Assembly: GCF_000023885.1 (NCBI RefSeq)
Contig: NC_013165.1
Location: forward strand, 1,736,001 to 1,800,000
Reading direction: 5' to 3'
DNA from: Slackia heliotrinireducens DSM 20476
GTDB taxonomy: Bacteria; Actinomycetota; Coriobacteriia; Coriobacteriales; Eggerthellaceae
DNA length: 64,000 nucleotides
In this document: piece after piece, positions 55,580 through 63,880 of the stretch
Numbering within the stretch: the stretch's first letter is position 1
Layout: the number at the start of each line of letters is the position of its first letter
Position numbers and translations under genes: made by a program
Notes under the pieces: model-generated
Told to the model about the DNA's origin: nothing
What the model saw: the letters and a program-made list of their open reading frames with translations, nothing else
Database searches by the model: none

Positions 55580-55939
55580 ATGGAAATACAGCTGAACAGG
55601 CTTCGAAATCTTAGGGGGCTGTCGCAAGAGGACATGGCACAAAGATTAGGAATCAAGAAGAGCCGCTACGGAACTTGGGAGCGTGGCGAGCGAATGATGA
55701 ACCTCGCTCAGGCGTGCCAATGCTGCGACGTGCTCGGATGCTCGCTTGACGAGCTCGCGGGCAGGGAGGCCCCTCACCTCTACACGGACAGGCGGCAGGA
55801 GACCCTCAACGAGGACTTCGCCAGGCTAGATAACGAGGGGAAGGACGCAGCAATGGCCGCAGTCCGCGGCATCGCCTCCATGCAGGCGGAAAAAAGCGTT
55901 TCTCGCCCGAGGTCTGACGGTGCTGAAGGCGCCGCATAG
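55580..55939 (+). CDS. CI-like repressor (XRE family, 119 aa)
   Basis: HTH LSQEDMAQRLGIKKSRYGTWERGERM near the N-terminus, then CDVLGCSLDELAGREA. No LexA/CI peptidase domain follows, so induction would not be by RecA-driven self-cleavage. GGAGGTGA precedes the ATG. It is the first gene rightward, followed by the integrase, and would hold lysogeny. Confidence 0.82.
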   Translation: MEIQLNRLRNLRGLSQEDMAQRLGIKKSRYGTWERGERMMNLAQACQCCDVLGCSLDELAGREAPHLYTDRRQETLNEDFARLDNEGKDAAMAAVRGIASMQAEKSVSRPRSDGAEGAA

Positions 55940-56043
55940 ATTCGCATAACAAGTGAAAAGACGGAGATGCCCGGAGGGTGGCGGCCCCCCGGGCTCTGCA
56001 AAAGTGTCCACGATACGGAATACGAGGACGGAGGCATTATACC

Positions 56044-57165
56044 ATGCCCAAATCCACTTTCGGGCATATTGAACGTCTTGGCAAGAACCTGTACAGATGC
56101 TATTGGCATGAGGACGGCAGGCGCCGCTCCCACCGCGTGCACGGGTCGCTGGACGACGCGAAGGACTTCCTCGCCTCCCGCAGGATCGGCCTCGCGGGGT
56201 GCTCGGACCGCACCACCTGGCGCGAGTTCTGGGCGGCGGTGGTGGAGCCCTCCTTCGACGGGCTGGCGGCCAAGACCGTCCACAACTACAGGCGGATATG
56301 GGAGCGCCACCTGGCGCCGACGCTCGGGCGGAGGACCGTCGCGTCGACAAACGCGCAGGCGGCCGACAGGGCCCTGGCGCGGATAGCGAGCCCCGCGTCC
56401 CAGAAGGCGGCGAAGGCCCTGGGGCGCAAGATCTGCAACATGGCCGTCCGCGAGGGCATACTGGAGCGCAACCCGTTCGTCGGCGCGAAGACGGCCCGCG
56501 CGGGCAGGCGCCGCAAGGAGCCCTACACCGCGAGGGAGGTCGAGGCCTGGCTGCGGGGCATGCGCGGCTCCAAATACGAGGCCGCGCTCATTTGCGAGCT
56601 CGGTGCGGGACTCCGGCACGAGGAGGCGTGCGCCCTCACTTGGGAGGACGTGGCCGAATGGAACGGCAAGGCCGTCCTGCGGGTGAACAAGGCGCTCACG
56701 ACCGTCAACGGCCGCAGGGAGCTCAAGGGCACGAAGACGGCCGACAGCGAGCGCGTCTGCATCATGGGCGAGCCGTTCGCGTCCAGGGTCCTCGAGCTGA
56801 GGGGCAAGGGGCCGCTGGTCCCGTCCGCGCCCGGCACGGACGTGCGCAGCCCGTGCGACATATACGCGAACCCCGCGACGATCACCCACAACTACCGCGA
56901 ATGGTGCAGGAAACACGGCATCAGGTACGTGTGCCCGAGGGACCTGCGCTCGACGTTCGCCACGCTGCACGGCGAGGCCGGCTCGCAGGACTCCATGGTG
57001 GCCCTCGCGATGGGCCACACGGACGGCACGACCAAGGGCCGGCACTACCAGCAGCGCACGATCGCCGGGCTCGCGATGATCGCCGACAACCTGGCGGAGT
57101 ACCTCTGCACGCCCGACCCGGACCTTCCGGACATTCCTTCTCTGTTCCCGCTCGACACGGCGTAA
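56044..57165 (+). CDS. int: Prophage integrase (tyrosine recombinase, 373 aa)
   Basis: N-terminal arm-binding (1-60) and core-binding (~70-160) domains, then the catalytic domain with R in GAGLRHEEAC, R in PRDLRSTFATLH, H in AMGHTDGTTKG and Y in RHYQQRT. The first HxxR histidine is replaced (DLRS), seen in other integrases. It ends 30 bases before attR and points into it, as expected of the enzyme that integrated at tRNA-Thr. Confidence 0.92.
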   Translation: MPKSTFGHIERLGKNLYRCYWHEDGRRRSHRVHGSLDDAKDFLASRRIGLAGCSDRTTWREFWAAVVEPSFDGLAAKTVHNYRRIWERHLAPTLGRRTVASTNAQAADRALARIASPASQKAAKALGRKICNMAVREGILERNPFVGAKTARAGRRRKEPYTAREVEAWLRGMRGSKYEAALICELGAGLRHEEACALTWEDVAEWNGKAVLRVNKALTTVNGRRELKGTKTADSERVCIMGEPFASRVLELRGKGPLVPSAPGTDVRSPCDIYANPATITHNYREWCRKHGIRYVCPRDLRSTFATLHGEAGSQDSMVALAMGHTDGTTKGRHYQQRTIAGLAMIADNLAEYLCTPDPDLPDIPSLFPLDTA

Positions 57166-57194
57166 CGCCAGGTGGAGGGCGTGCGGGGACCGTT

Positions 57195-57386
57195 TTTGTA
57201 ATCAGTGGGTTGCGGGTTCGATTCCTGTCGCTGGCTCCATAGCATAACACGAGGTCAGAGCCTGTTTCTGGCCTCTTTTTTTGCTCCTTTTCTCGCACCC
57301 CAAATCGGCCGGAAGTGTGTAATATCGTGCCTAAATGCGCCTAAGTTGTTCCCTACTTGTTCCCTACCTGTTCCCGCCCCGGACGC
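57195..57386 (+). repeat. attR: right 192-bp direct repeat with 3' fragment of tRNA-Thr
   Basis: Same sequence as 22857-23048 with two differences (57285, 57312). It carries the tRNA from the anticodon loop to CCA but no 5' half, so it is not a functional tRNA, and it repeats the tRNA terminator and the 11-bp triple repeat. Confidence 0.93.
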
Positions 57387-57555
57387 AGCAACCGTGTCGC
57401 CTGCCGAAGCAGGTTGATCGCCGAGAATCAACTACGCGCCGCGCCCTGCTTTCGAACGCGCATTGGAATGAGAACGGGGAGATCTTCCGATACGACACCT
57501 CTCGGAAGCCAGCTTTTCTCATCAATTCCTCGATTTTTGCTTCGCATCTGCGCAC
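57364..57555 (-). pseudogene. Possible gene remnant (methyltransferase-like C-terminus)
   Basis: A short frame starting EAKIEELMRKAGFREVSYRK resembles the last helix-strand of class I SAM methyltransferases, but there is no catalytic part and it runs into the att repeat. Perhaps a host gene end cut off by insertions at this site. Weak. Confidence 0.2.
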
Positions 57556-57567
57556 ATGGCAGCCCCG

Positions 57568-58377
57568 CTATTCCGCAAAGCAATCGTAAGGGGCGGTCTC
57601 GTCGAATAAAAACCCCTTCGCGTTCAGGTCAGGCAGGACTTCTATGTGGGAAAACGCCTTCTTGGCGTCATCGGTGTACCCGTTGTGCGAAGTGAACACG
57701 TATTCGACCCCGTTCAAATCGATGCGACGCCTCAGAGCTTCCAGCGACCGCCGGTTCAGGTCGCTATCGTAATTGAACATGCCGAAAAAACACCATCCGC
57801 CATCTTTGTTAAGAGCGATCGCGTCGCCCGTGAAGAGCATGGTCCCGTCTACCAGGTAGCACAGATGCCCCAGCGTGTGCCCAGGGACAAGCAGTGCTTG
57901 GACCGTGAACTCCCCCACCTGGACCTCTTCCCCATCAGCCAGCAGACGGTACCCATCCGCAATCGTGACGGAGTTCTTCAACCCGAAAGGCCCTATCTGC
58001 TTGCGGTGGTAGGTGTTGGTCAGGTAGTTCTCTTCAATCTCGCCCAAGTACACCTGCGCATGAGAGAAGCGGTTCTCCTGACGGACGTCCAACCCTCCGG
58101 CGTGGTCGGGATCCGCATGGGTCAAAAACAGCGCCTCCACCGATTCGGGTTTGATGCCAACGGCTTCACACCCAGGAACAAGCCCGGGGTGCCCCTTGTA
58201 CCCGGCGTCGATGGCGATAGTCGCCTTCCCTTTCCTGAGCAGGAAAATGTTAACGTCGTATTCACGCACGCAACTCACGACATCAGTTAGACGACCCGTT
58301 TCGCAGGGGTGCAGCGCGCCCTTGCCCCGATACATCCGAGGAACGATATGGGTGGCAAAATAGTCGATCAGGCTCAT
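57568..58377 (-). CDS. MBL-fold metallo-hydrolase
   Basis: A 269-residue metallo-beta-lactamase fold protein. LTHADPDHAGG is the metal motif (H-x-D-x-D-H variant DPDH), LVPGHTLGHLCY and TGDAI the following ligands. The family covers glyoxalase II-, lactonase- and sulfur-related hydrolases; substrate unknown. First gene of the host right flank, about 180 bases from attR. Confidence 0.85.
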   Translation of the reverse strand: MSLIDYFATHIVPRMYRGKGALHPCETGRLTDVVSCVREYDVNIFLLRKGKATIAIDAGYKGHPGLVPGCEAVGIKPESVEALFLTHADPDHAGGLDVRQENRFSHAQVYLGEIEENYLTNTYHRKQIGPFGLKNSVTIADGYRLLADGEEVQVGEFTVQALLVPGHTLGHLCYLVDGTMLFTGDAIALNKDGGWCFFGMFNYDSDLNRRSLEALRRRIDLNGVEYVFTSHNGYTDDAKKAFSHIEVLPDLNAKGFLFDETAPYDCFAE

Positions 58378-58473
58378 ATGAGCTGCTCCTTTCAGGAATC
58401 TGATGCATGCTTTGCCTTAACCTACCGCTCCCCTCCGATTCGCGCTTTCAAAAAGTCGCTGTTTTCGCAGGCG

Positions 58474-59223
58474 CTACAGGCTGAGCAGCTTCCGGAGCTG
58501 CATGCCGGTCAGCTTCATGCTCGACGTCGCGATGTGGGACGACCCCGAAAAACCAGTGTCGTAGGCGGCCTGCGTGATGCTTTGGCCGCCGACCATCTTG
58601 CGGCATGCACGTTCAAGCCTCTTGTACTGGATGTATTCTTTCAGGGTGATACCGGTCTGCTCCGAAAACACGTGAGCCAGTCGGCTTTTCGAGAGGCACA
58701 CCCGGTTCGCCAGGGCACCCATGGCGAATTCGGCATCGCTGCTGTCCAAAAGCGAGATGACCTCGCAGACCGCCTCGCCGAACGGGCGCCGCACCATAGG
58801 CGCCTGCACCGCATCGAGCACCGCTTCGCATATGCGTTTCACATCGGCCTCGGACGGGCTTTCCACAATCGCCCGCAAGCAAGGTCCGAGCCGCTCGGAT
58901 TCGAACACGCGGATACCGTTGCCACGCAGAGCGTAGGCAGCCAGGGGATATCCGAACTCCGTCAACCCGTCAACGAATATGGCTATGCCAGGTGTGCCTG
59001 CATCGGCAATCGCATGCACGACATCTGGCCCTACAACGATGACCTGACCTTCCACACGTTCAGCATCCGTTGCGACATGGCCGACGCCCGCCGCCGACGC
59101 ATACAGCTCGATAAGAGGATGCCTGTGCAGCTTGGCGCCGAACGTGTCGGACAGGCCGGCGATGTAATGTTCGTCAATGTAGATTCGGTTTTCCGCCATG
59201 GATGCTTCGGGGGTGCGCCCCAT
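58474..59223 (-). CDS. AraC-family transcription regulator
   Basis: A 249-residue protein. N-terminal cupin-like sensing domain (KLHRHPLIELYASAAG; VVGPDVVHAIAD) and C-terminal double HTH (CLSKSRLAHVFSEQTGITLKEYIQ; SITQAAYDTGFSGSSH). It lies about 96 bases before the MBL gene on the same strand and may control it. The start could also be ATG 59199. Confidence 0.88.
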   Translation of the reverse strand: MGRTPEASMAENRIYIDEHYIAGLSDTFGAKLHRHPLIELYASAAGVGHVATDAERVEGQVIVVGPDVVHAIADAGTPGIAIFVDGLTEFGYPLAAYALRGNGIRVFESERLGPCLRAIVESPSEADVKRICEAVLDAVQAPMVRRPFGEAVCEVISLLDSSDAEFAMGALANRVCLSKSRLAHVFSEQTGITLKEYIQYKRLERACRKMVGGQSITQAAYDTGFSGSSHIATSSMKLTGMQLRKLLSL

Positions 59224-59347
59224 GACCTTTCAGTTCTCAAACGTTGTCAACACCGCAACTGTACACCAAAATCCGCCAATACGGAGGCGCAGATTCATCT
59301 CGTTGCGGTCCGTACGGGCGGGGCTACCAGACTCCAAAGGCCCTTGC

Positions 59348-59497
59348 GGTAGGAAACGTGCCTCTTTTGCATGACGACTGCCGTTTTTAAGGGTTAATAA
59401 CGCCGATCGACCGTCTTTCGAGCCTGGATGACGATACTTTCGATCGAAAAACCGCCTTCGATTGGCTTGGCAATGCAAAAGAGGCGCATTTCCTACC
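59348..59497. mobile_element. MITE-like 150-bp element with 25-bp inverted ends
   Basis: 59348-59372 and 59473-59497 are inverted repeats (GGTAGGAAA-G-GCCTCTTTTGCAT) with two mismatches. The inside (~100 bp) holds no gene but further small dyads (e.g. CGATCGA/TCGATCG). It lies in the 319-base gap between AraC and MFS genes. No target duplication is obvious. It could instead be one large hairpin RNA. Confidence 0.5.
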
Positions 59498-59542
59498 TCA
59501 TCCATGTCTCGAATGTGGTAGCAGGGGCATCGACGAAAGCAG

Positions 59543-60751
59543 CTACCTTTGGCGCTGCCCGCTACCCCTGCGGAGGTTCCATCGAAGGATAATGGCAAAA
59601 GCGCAGGCCAAAGGCACCAACATGACAAGCCACACAAGACTGTACGCCTCAAGGATGCTGCCTGTGGCCATGTCGAGCAGCTCGATCACGGCACCTGCGA
59701 CAGCCGGGCCTACAAGAAAACCGAGATCCATCCCGGTGAAGCTGGTATTGCTGGCCGCACCCCGCCTCTCCGCATCCACGCTGGCCATGGCCAAGGTCTG
59801 CACCAAGGGCACGCATGAGCCGAAGCCCGCCGCCCCGATGACAGCCGCCACAAGAAAGCCTGGCAACGTCGCAGCCTGGGAAAGCACCACATAGGAGAGT
59901 GCAAAACACGCTACGCCCGCAAGCAAAACCCGCTCGGCTCCGAAGTTGTCCGCCAGGCGACCGAAAAGCGGCCGCGTGCCCAGAAGACAAATCGCATACA
60001 CCACAAAATAGCTGCCGATGTCGGCAATGCCGAGCCTGTTTGCATACAGCACCAGATACGACCCCACGCATGCGAACGCCGCCGCGAACAGCGTCAGCAC
60101 AATGGCCTTGCCCACCGCCTCGCGAGCGAACATGCGGTCCAGCCTTAACTGGTACGGTGGGCGTTCGCGCGGGGTCTCCCTCACTCGCGTGATGGCTAAA
60201 ACCGAAAACAGCAGCATGCATGCGGCGATGCGGTATGTTACCTGGAACCCAAACGCATCTGCCATCCAAAGGCCTGCCGCAGGCCCTATGACCTGGGCGA
60301 AGGATTGCGACAGCATGTAGATGCTCACACCGCTGGCAAATTTGGACATGGGGAGGTACTCGCTGACCAGCGACATAGCCACGGGGCCTGCGCACCCTAT
60401 GCCAAGCCCGTGAAGAAGACGCACCGCGAACAAGGCCCAAGAGGTACGTGCGAAGCTGTACAGCAAGAAGGCCAGGGCGATGATGCCTTGCGCCGCCAGA
60501 AGAATCCTCTTGCGCGAGAAGCTGTCGAATGCGGGACCCGCGAACGGCCTGATCAGCAGGGCCGTTATCGCGAAGGCGCCGATGATGACGCCCACCATGC
60601 CGGCGCTTGCGCCCATGCGGTCGATGTAGAGCGGCAACGTAGTGTTGGCCGTGAACGCCGCCAGACTCTGGAAGAAGTTCGACGCCATCAAGATGACAAA
60701 CGGAGCGCTCCAGATGGTTTCCTCAGTATGTCTGCGATTCGTTGCGCCCAC
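59543..60751 (-). CDS. MFS transporter
   Basis: About 402 residues with ~12 hydrophobic segments. NTTLPLYIDRMGASAGMVGVIIGAFAITALLIRPFAGPAFDSFSRKR contains the MFS loop 2-3 region; a repeated GRLADNFGAERVLL matches the second half. Drug or metabolite efflux is likely; substrate unknown. The start is uncertain (GTG 60751 chosen; no clear ribosome site; frame is open to 60901). Confidence 0.85.
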   Translation of the reverse strand: MGATNRRHTEETIWSAPFVILMASNFFQSLAAFTANTTLPLYIDRMGASAGMVGVIIGAFAITALLIRPFAGPAFDSFSRKRILLAAQGIIALAFLLYSFARTSWALFAVRLLHGLGIGCAGPVAMSLVSEYLPMSKFASGVSIYMLSQSFAQVIGPAAGLWMADAFGFQVTYRIAACMLLFSVLAITRVRETPRERPPYQLRLDRMFAREAVGKAIVLTLFAAAFACVGSYLVLYANRLGIADIGSYFVVYAICLLGTRPLFGRLADNFGAERVLLAGVACFALSYVVLSQAATLPGFLVAAVIGAAGFGSCVPLVQTLAMASVDAERRGAASNTSFTGMDLGFLVGPAVAGAVIELLDMATGSILEAYSLVWLVMLVPLACAFAIILRWNLRRGSGQRQR

Positions 60752-60945
60752 ACCCAACTGCGATTCGTACCCTTGCTTCCCTAAGCGACAAGCCCAGCCG
60801 CCCACCCATCGGGCGGCCAAACCACAAGACATTGTAGCAGACACGCGCGGGTGTCTCCCTGCACGCAGCGGCGCATGCCACGGCCGAAGCGCAGCCGACA
60901 CATCGGCGCGTATCCTTCACGACATACAAACGACCTGGTCATTGT

Positions 60946-61017
60946 CATGTCAAAACCTTTTTGCAAACGATTTGGGACCCGCAGGCATACCATGTCAAAA
61001 CCATTTGGTGGTACAGT
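60946..61017 (+). promoter_or_regulatory. Direct repeats and possible -10 upstream of XRE-membrane regulator
   Basis: The 323-base gap 60752-61074 holds no gene. CATGTCAAAACC occurs at 60946-60957 and 60991-61002, and TACAGT at 61012-61017 could be a -10. The repeats may be autoregulatory sites of the HTH protein that follows. Confidence 0.4.
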
Positions 61018-61074
61018 AGACGAAAACATGGCACGGTTGTCCCCGTAAGAAGGGGCACGACGAAAAGGAGCACC

Positions 61075-61665
61075 ATGGAAGTAGGCAACCGCATTCGGGA
61101 GGAACGCGACCGGGCCAACCTGTCCCAGGAAGGCTTGGCCGAGAAGATCTTCGTTTCCCGCCAGACGGTCAGCAATTGGGAAACCGGCAAGACCTATCCC
61201 GATGTGCAGAGCCTGCTTCTGATGAGCAACCTTTTCGGAGTGTCCATAGACAGCCTTGTGAAAGGAGACATCGTGGCCATGAACGAAGAGCTCGACCGCA
61301 GCGCAAGCCGCATGAAAACCCTTGCAGGAAGCATGACGGGCCTGCTCGTCGTGTCCATTGCAGGCGCCGCATACTTCCTGGTTGCCGATTCGGTCGCCGC
61401 GGCCGTCGTATGGTTCGTCGTGTTCTGGGCGGCATCCATGATTTCGGCCTACGCCATCGAACGCATCAAGAAGGCCCACAACCTGCAGACCTATGCGCAG
61501 ATCAAAGCTTTCATGGACGGCGAGCCCGTTCCCGACGACGCGGAATCGTCGATGCCGGCATGGACTTCATCGGCGCTCAAGGCGCTTGCGGGGGCCGCAT
61601 TCGGACTCGTTCTCGCCGCAATCTGCGTTGCGGTCTGGACCTTCTTGGCAGGCGGACTCTCTTAA
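61075..61665 (+). CDS. XRE regulator with C-terminal membrane helices
   Basis: A 196-residue protein. Residues 1-60 are an XRE HTH (LSQEGLAEKIFVSRQTVSNWETGKTYPD). Helices at ~86-107, ~110-130 and ~168-192 are hydrophobic, so this is a membrane-bound transcription regulator. AAGGAG precedes ATG 61075. Target unknown; the repeats at 60946 suggest self-control. Confidence 0.82.
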   Translation: MEVGNRIREERDRANLSQEGLAEKIFVSRQTVSNWETGKTYPDVQSLLLMSNLFGVSIDSLVKGDIVAMNEELDRSASRMKTLAGSMTGLLVVSIAGAAYFLVADSVAAAVVWFVVFWAASMISAYAIERIKKAHNLQTYAQIKAFMDGEPVPDDAESSMPAWTSSALKALAGAAFGLVLAAICVAVWTFLAGGLS

Positions 61666-61672
61666 AGCGAAA

Positions 61673-61707
61673 GGGGTCGCAGCGGCATCGTGCCCTGCGG
61701 CCCTTTT
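61673..61707 (+). terminator. Terminator after the XRE-membrane regulator
   Basis: GGGTCGCAG and CTGCGGCCC pair around a 12-base loop and are followed by TTTT. Confidence 0.7.
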
Positions 61708-61727
61708 CATTCGCGTCCGACCTGAAG

Positions 61728-62678
61728 CTACTTCATCCGTCCAGAGCCGTCGAACACGTATTTCTTCCCATCGATGGTTTTGGTTCCCGTCTGCATGGCA
61801 CCGCCCGGGCTGAACCAATACCAATAGCCGCCGATCTTCTGCCAACCGCGCTTCATAACGCCGTCGCTACCGAACCAATACCAGCTCCCGTCGATATTCG
61901 CCCAGCCGGTCTGCATGGCTCCGCTGCTGGATAGCCAGTACCACTTGCCGCCGGAGTACACCCATTCGTTCGAGCGCATGTCAGCCGCGATGCAGTAGTA
62001 CCACTTGCCGCCGGACTTCAACCAGCCCTCATGTCCCCTGCCGTCCGCGTCCATATAGCTCCAGATGGAAACGCCCGTTTCGTCTTGCCATTTGAACCAC
62101 CCGGTCCGCATGACGCCGTTGCCGCCGAAATAATAATAGTAACCGTCGATTTCGCTCCAGCCCAGCACCATGCTCCCGCGGTCTATGTAATAGCGTTTGC
62201 CGCCCGAACTCAACCATCCGGTGCGGCCGCTTCCGTCGCTGTCGAAATAGTACCAGGAGCCTTCGAAACTCACCCATCCGGTTTTCATGACGCCGCCGGC
62301 ATCGAAGTAATACCGGTTGTTGCCGAGCTTGTAGATTCGGTCGCATACCGTCCAGCCGTTCACGGCGTAGTACCACTTGCTTCCCGATTTGACCCAGCCT
62401 GTACGGCCCTTGCCGTTCTTCTCGAAATAGCACCACCGACCATCGGGTTTAAACCAGCCCGTCTGCATGACGCCGCCCTGGTCGAAGCCGTAATTCACGT
62501 CGTCAATCGTGTAGACGCCGCCTGAATAGAACTCCCCTTCCTCCGAATAGTAGCGCCACACGCCGGAATCCTTGACCCAGCCGGTTTGGGCATATGCAGC
62601 GGTGGCCATACCCAGCGTCAGGCAGCAGGCTGCAAGCACTATCGCGGCCCGAAACAGAAGGTTCGCTCGACACCTCAT
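61728..62678 (-). CDS. Secreted cell-wall-binding repeat protein
   Basis: A 316-residue protein made of a signal peptide (cleavage after AAYA, near residue 30) and about 13 tandem ~20-residue repeats of the choline-/glucan-binding type (e.g. TGWVKSGSKWYYAVNG, GWLSSGGKRYYIDRG, SGGKWYWLSSSGAMQTGW). No enzyme domain is present. AAGGAG precedes ATG 62678. Likely a wall-anchored surface protein; its repeats resemble those of the prophage lysin. Confidence 0.88.
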   Translation of the reverse strand: MRCRANLLFRAAIVLAACCLTLGMATAAYAQTGWVKDSGVWRYYSEEGEFYSGGVYTIDDVNYGFDQGGVMQTGWFKPDGRWCYFEKNGKGRTGWVKSGSKWYYAVNGWTVCDRIYKLGNNRYYFDAGGVMKTGWVSFEGSWYYFDSDGSGRTGWLSSGGKRYYIDRGSMVLGWSEIDGYYYYFGGNGVMRTGWFKWQDETGVSIWSYMDADGRGHEGWLKSGGKWYYCIAADMRSNEWVYSGGKWYWLSSSGAMQTGWANIDGSWYWFGSDGVMKRGWQKIGGYWYWFSPGGAMQTGTKTIDGKKYVFDGSGRMK

Positions 62679-62866
62679 AGGAAACTCCTTGCCCCATATG
62701 CGGTTTCTTCCTGCACTGCGATTATACAGCCGCCAAGACGCCCGACCGGCGGCCGCGACTGTGTTGTTCGGGTAGCGTTTGACATACGGCACGTTCTCGG
62801 GTAGTACAGGATGAAGAACACGGCGGCGCACACAGCGTCCGCACCCCGCGCATTACGGAGAGAGCC

Positions 62867-63874
62867 ATGCATCACGATTTCTCGGCAGAAGCCCAACGGT
62901 ATTTCGAATACATCGGCACGCACCTGACCAACCGTTCCGGCGACTCACCCGACCACAAGGCCGCTCAGAACTGGATTGTCAAACACCTGGTAGGCGCCGG
63001 ATATTCGCGCACCCAGATAACCTTGCAGGACATCGAAGAGCACCCGGGCACGAACATCGTCCTGAAGATAGACGGGCAGGACCCCAGCCGCTTGCTCATC
63101 GTGGGCGCCCATTATGACGGCGACGGCGTCGGCGACAACGGATCGGGCGTGGCCCTGCTGCTGTCCACGCTGTGCGGGCTTAAAGGCGAGCCGCTCCCCT
63201 TCACCACGTATGCGGTGTTTTTCGACGAGGAAGAAACCGGATGCAACGGATCGGCCGCCTTCGCCGCAAGCCTCACGCCCGAGCAGGCGGCATCTACGGT
63301 GTGTATGATCAACATCGACGCCATCGCGTTCGGCGATTACTGCAACGCCTACGGCGGCCACCAGGACCCGGACACGAAAAAGATCACGCTCCTGCAAGGC
63401 TACACGCAGGCATGTGCCAAGGCCCGTAAGCTCGGCTTCCACGTGTGGGGCCCCGATGAGCTGGACGGATACTTCGCAGCCCATGGCGAAGGCCCCGCGC
63501 TCGATCCGTTGGGCCTGTTCACAAGTCCGTGGACGCCGAACAACCCCGCACCTGAAGACACGGTTCGGGAAGAGTGGCGCGCCTACTCGCCCACAACCAT
63601 CCCGATGAGCGATCACGCCGCCTTCGACGAGCTGGGCATTCCCTACCTGTACCTCGAGGCCACGAACTGGTTCTCGCCATCCGACAACCCCAAGCGCGCC
63701 TACATCGGCTACACCGACGTAGGCGACCCCTCTATCGGCGTGAGCGGCATGATCATGAACACCGAGTTCGACAATCTGGAAACCATGGCGAAGTATTTCC
63801 CAGGCCGCTCCCTCGAGCATTTCAAACTGTACTCGCCGCTTCTGGCAGCGCTGCTGCTGGACCCGGTCGGGTGA
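62867..63874 (+). CDS. M28-family zinc peptidase
   Basis: A 335-residue aminopeptidase-like protein. VGAHYDGDGVGDNGSGVA gives the first two metal ligands (H and D), FFDEEETGCNGS the catalytic Glu pair, and NIDAIAFGD and PMSDHAAFDELGIPY later ligands. No signal peptide, so it is probably cytoplasmic. GAGAG precedes the ATG. Confidence 0.88.
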   Translation: MHHDFSAEAQRYFEYIGTHLTNRSGDSPDHKAAQNWIVKHLVGAGYSRTQITLQDIEEHPGTNIVLKIDGQDPSRLLIVGAHYDGDGVGDNGSGVALLLSTLCGLKGEPLPFTTYAVFFDEEETGCNGSAAFAASLTPEQAASTVCMINIDAIAFGDYCNAYGGHQDPDTKKITLLQGYTQACAKARKLGFHVWGPDELDGYFAAHGEGPALDPLGLFTSPWTPNNPAPEDTVREEWRAYSPTTIPMSDHAAFDELGIPYLYLEATNWFSPSDNPKRAYIGYTDVGDPSIGVSGMIMNTEFDNLETMAKYFPGRSLEHFKLYSPLLAALLLDPVG

Positions 63875-63880
63875 TTCGGC

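Larger units (their letters stand above)
22857..57386. mobile_element. Integrated siphovirus prophage, about 34 kb
   Basis: Bounded by 192-bp direct repeats (22857-23048 and 57195-57386). It holds a full lambdoid-style set: integrase, repressors, replication, packaging, HK97-type head, long tail, fibres, lysis. Structural genes are all on the minus strand; only the CI-like repressor and terminal integrase are on plus. Its base composition is visibly richer in G+C than the flanks: a sampled line (40261-40320) is 72 percent G+C. Apart from the MuF gene (split into two frames), no structural gene looks broken, so it may be active. Confidence 0.96.

Noticed and set aside
57195-57239. A second tRNA-Thr
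   Set aside because: Only the 3' part from the anticodon loop is present; the D arm and 5' acceptor strand are missing. It is the att copy.
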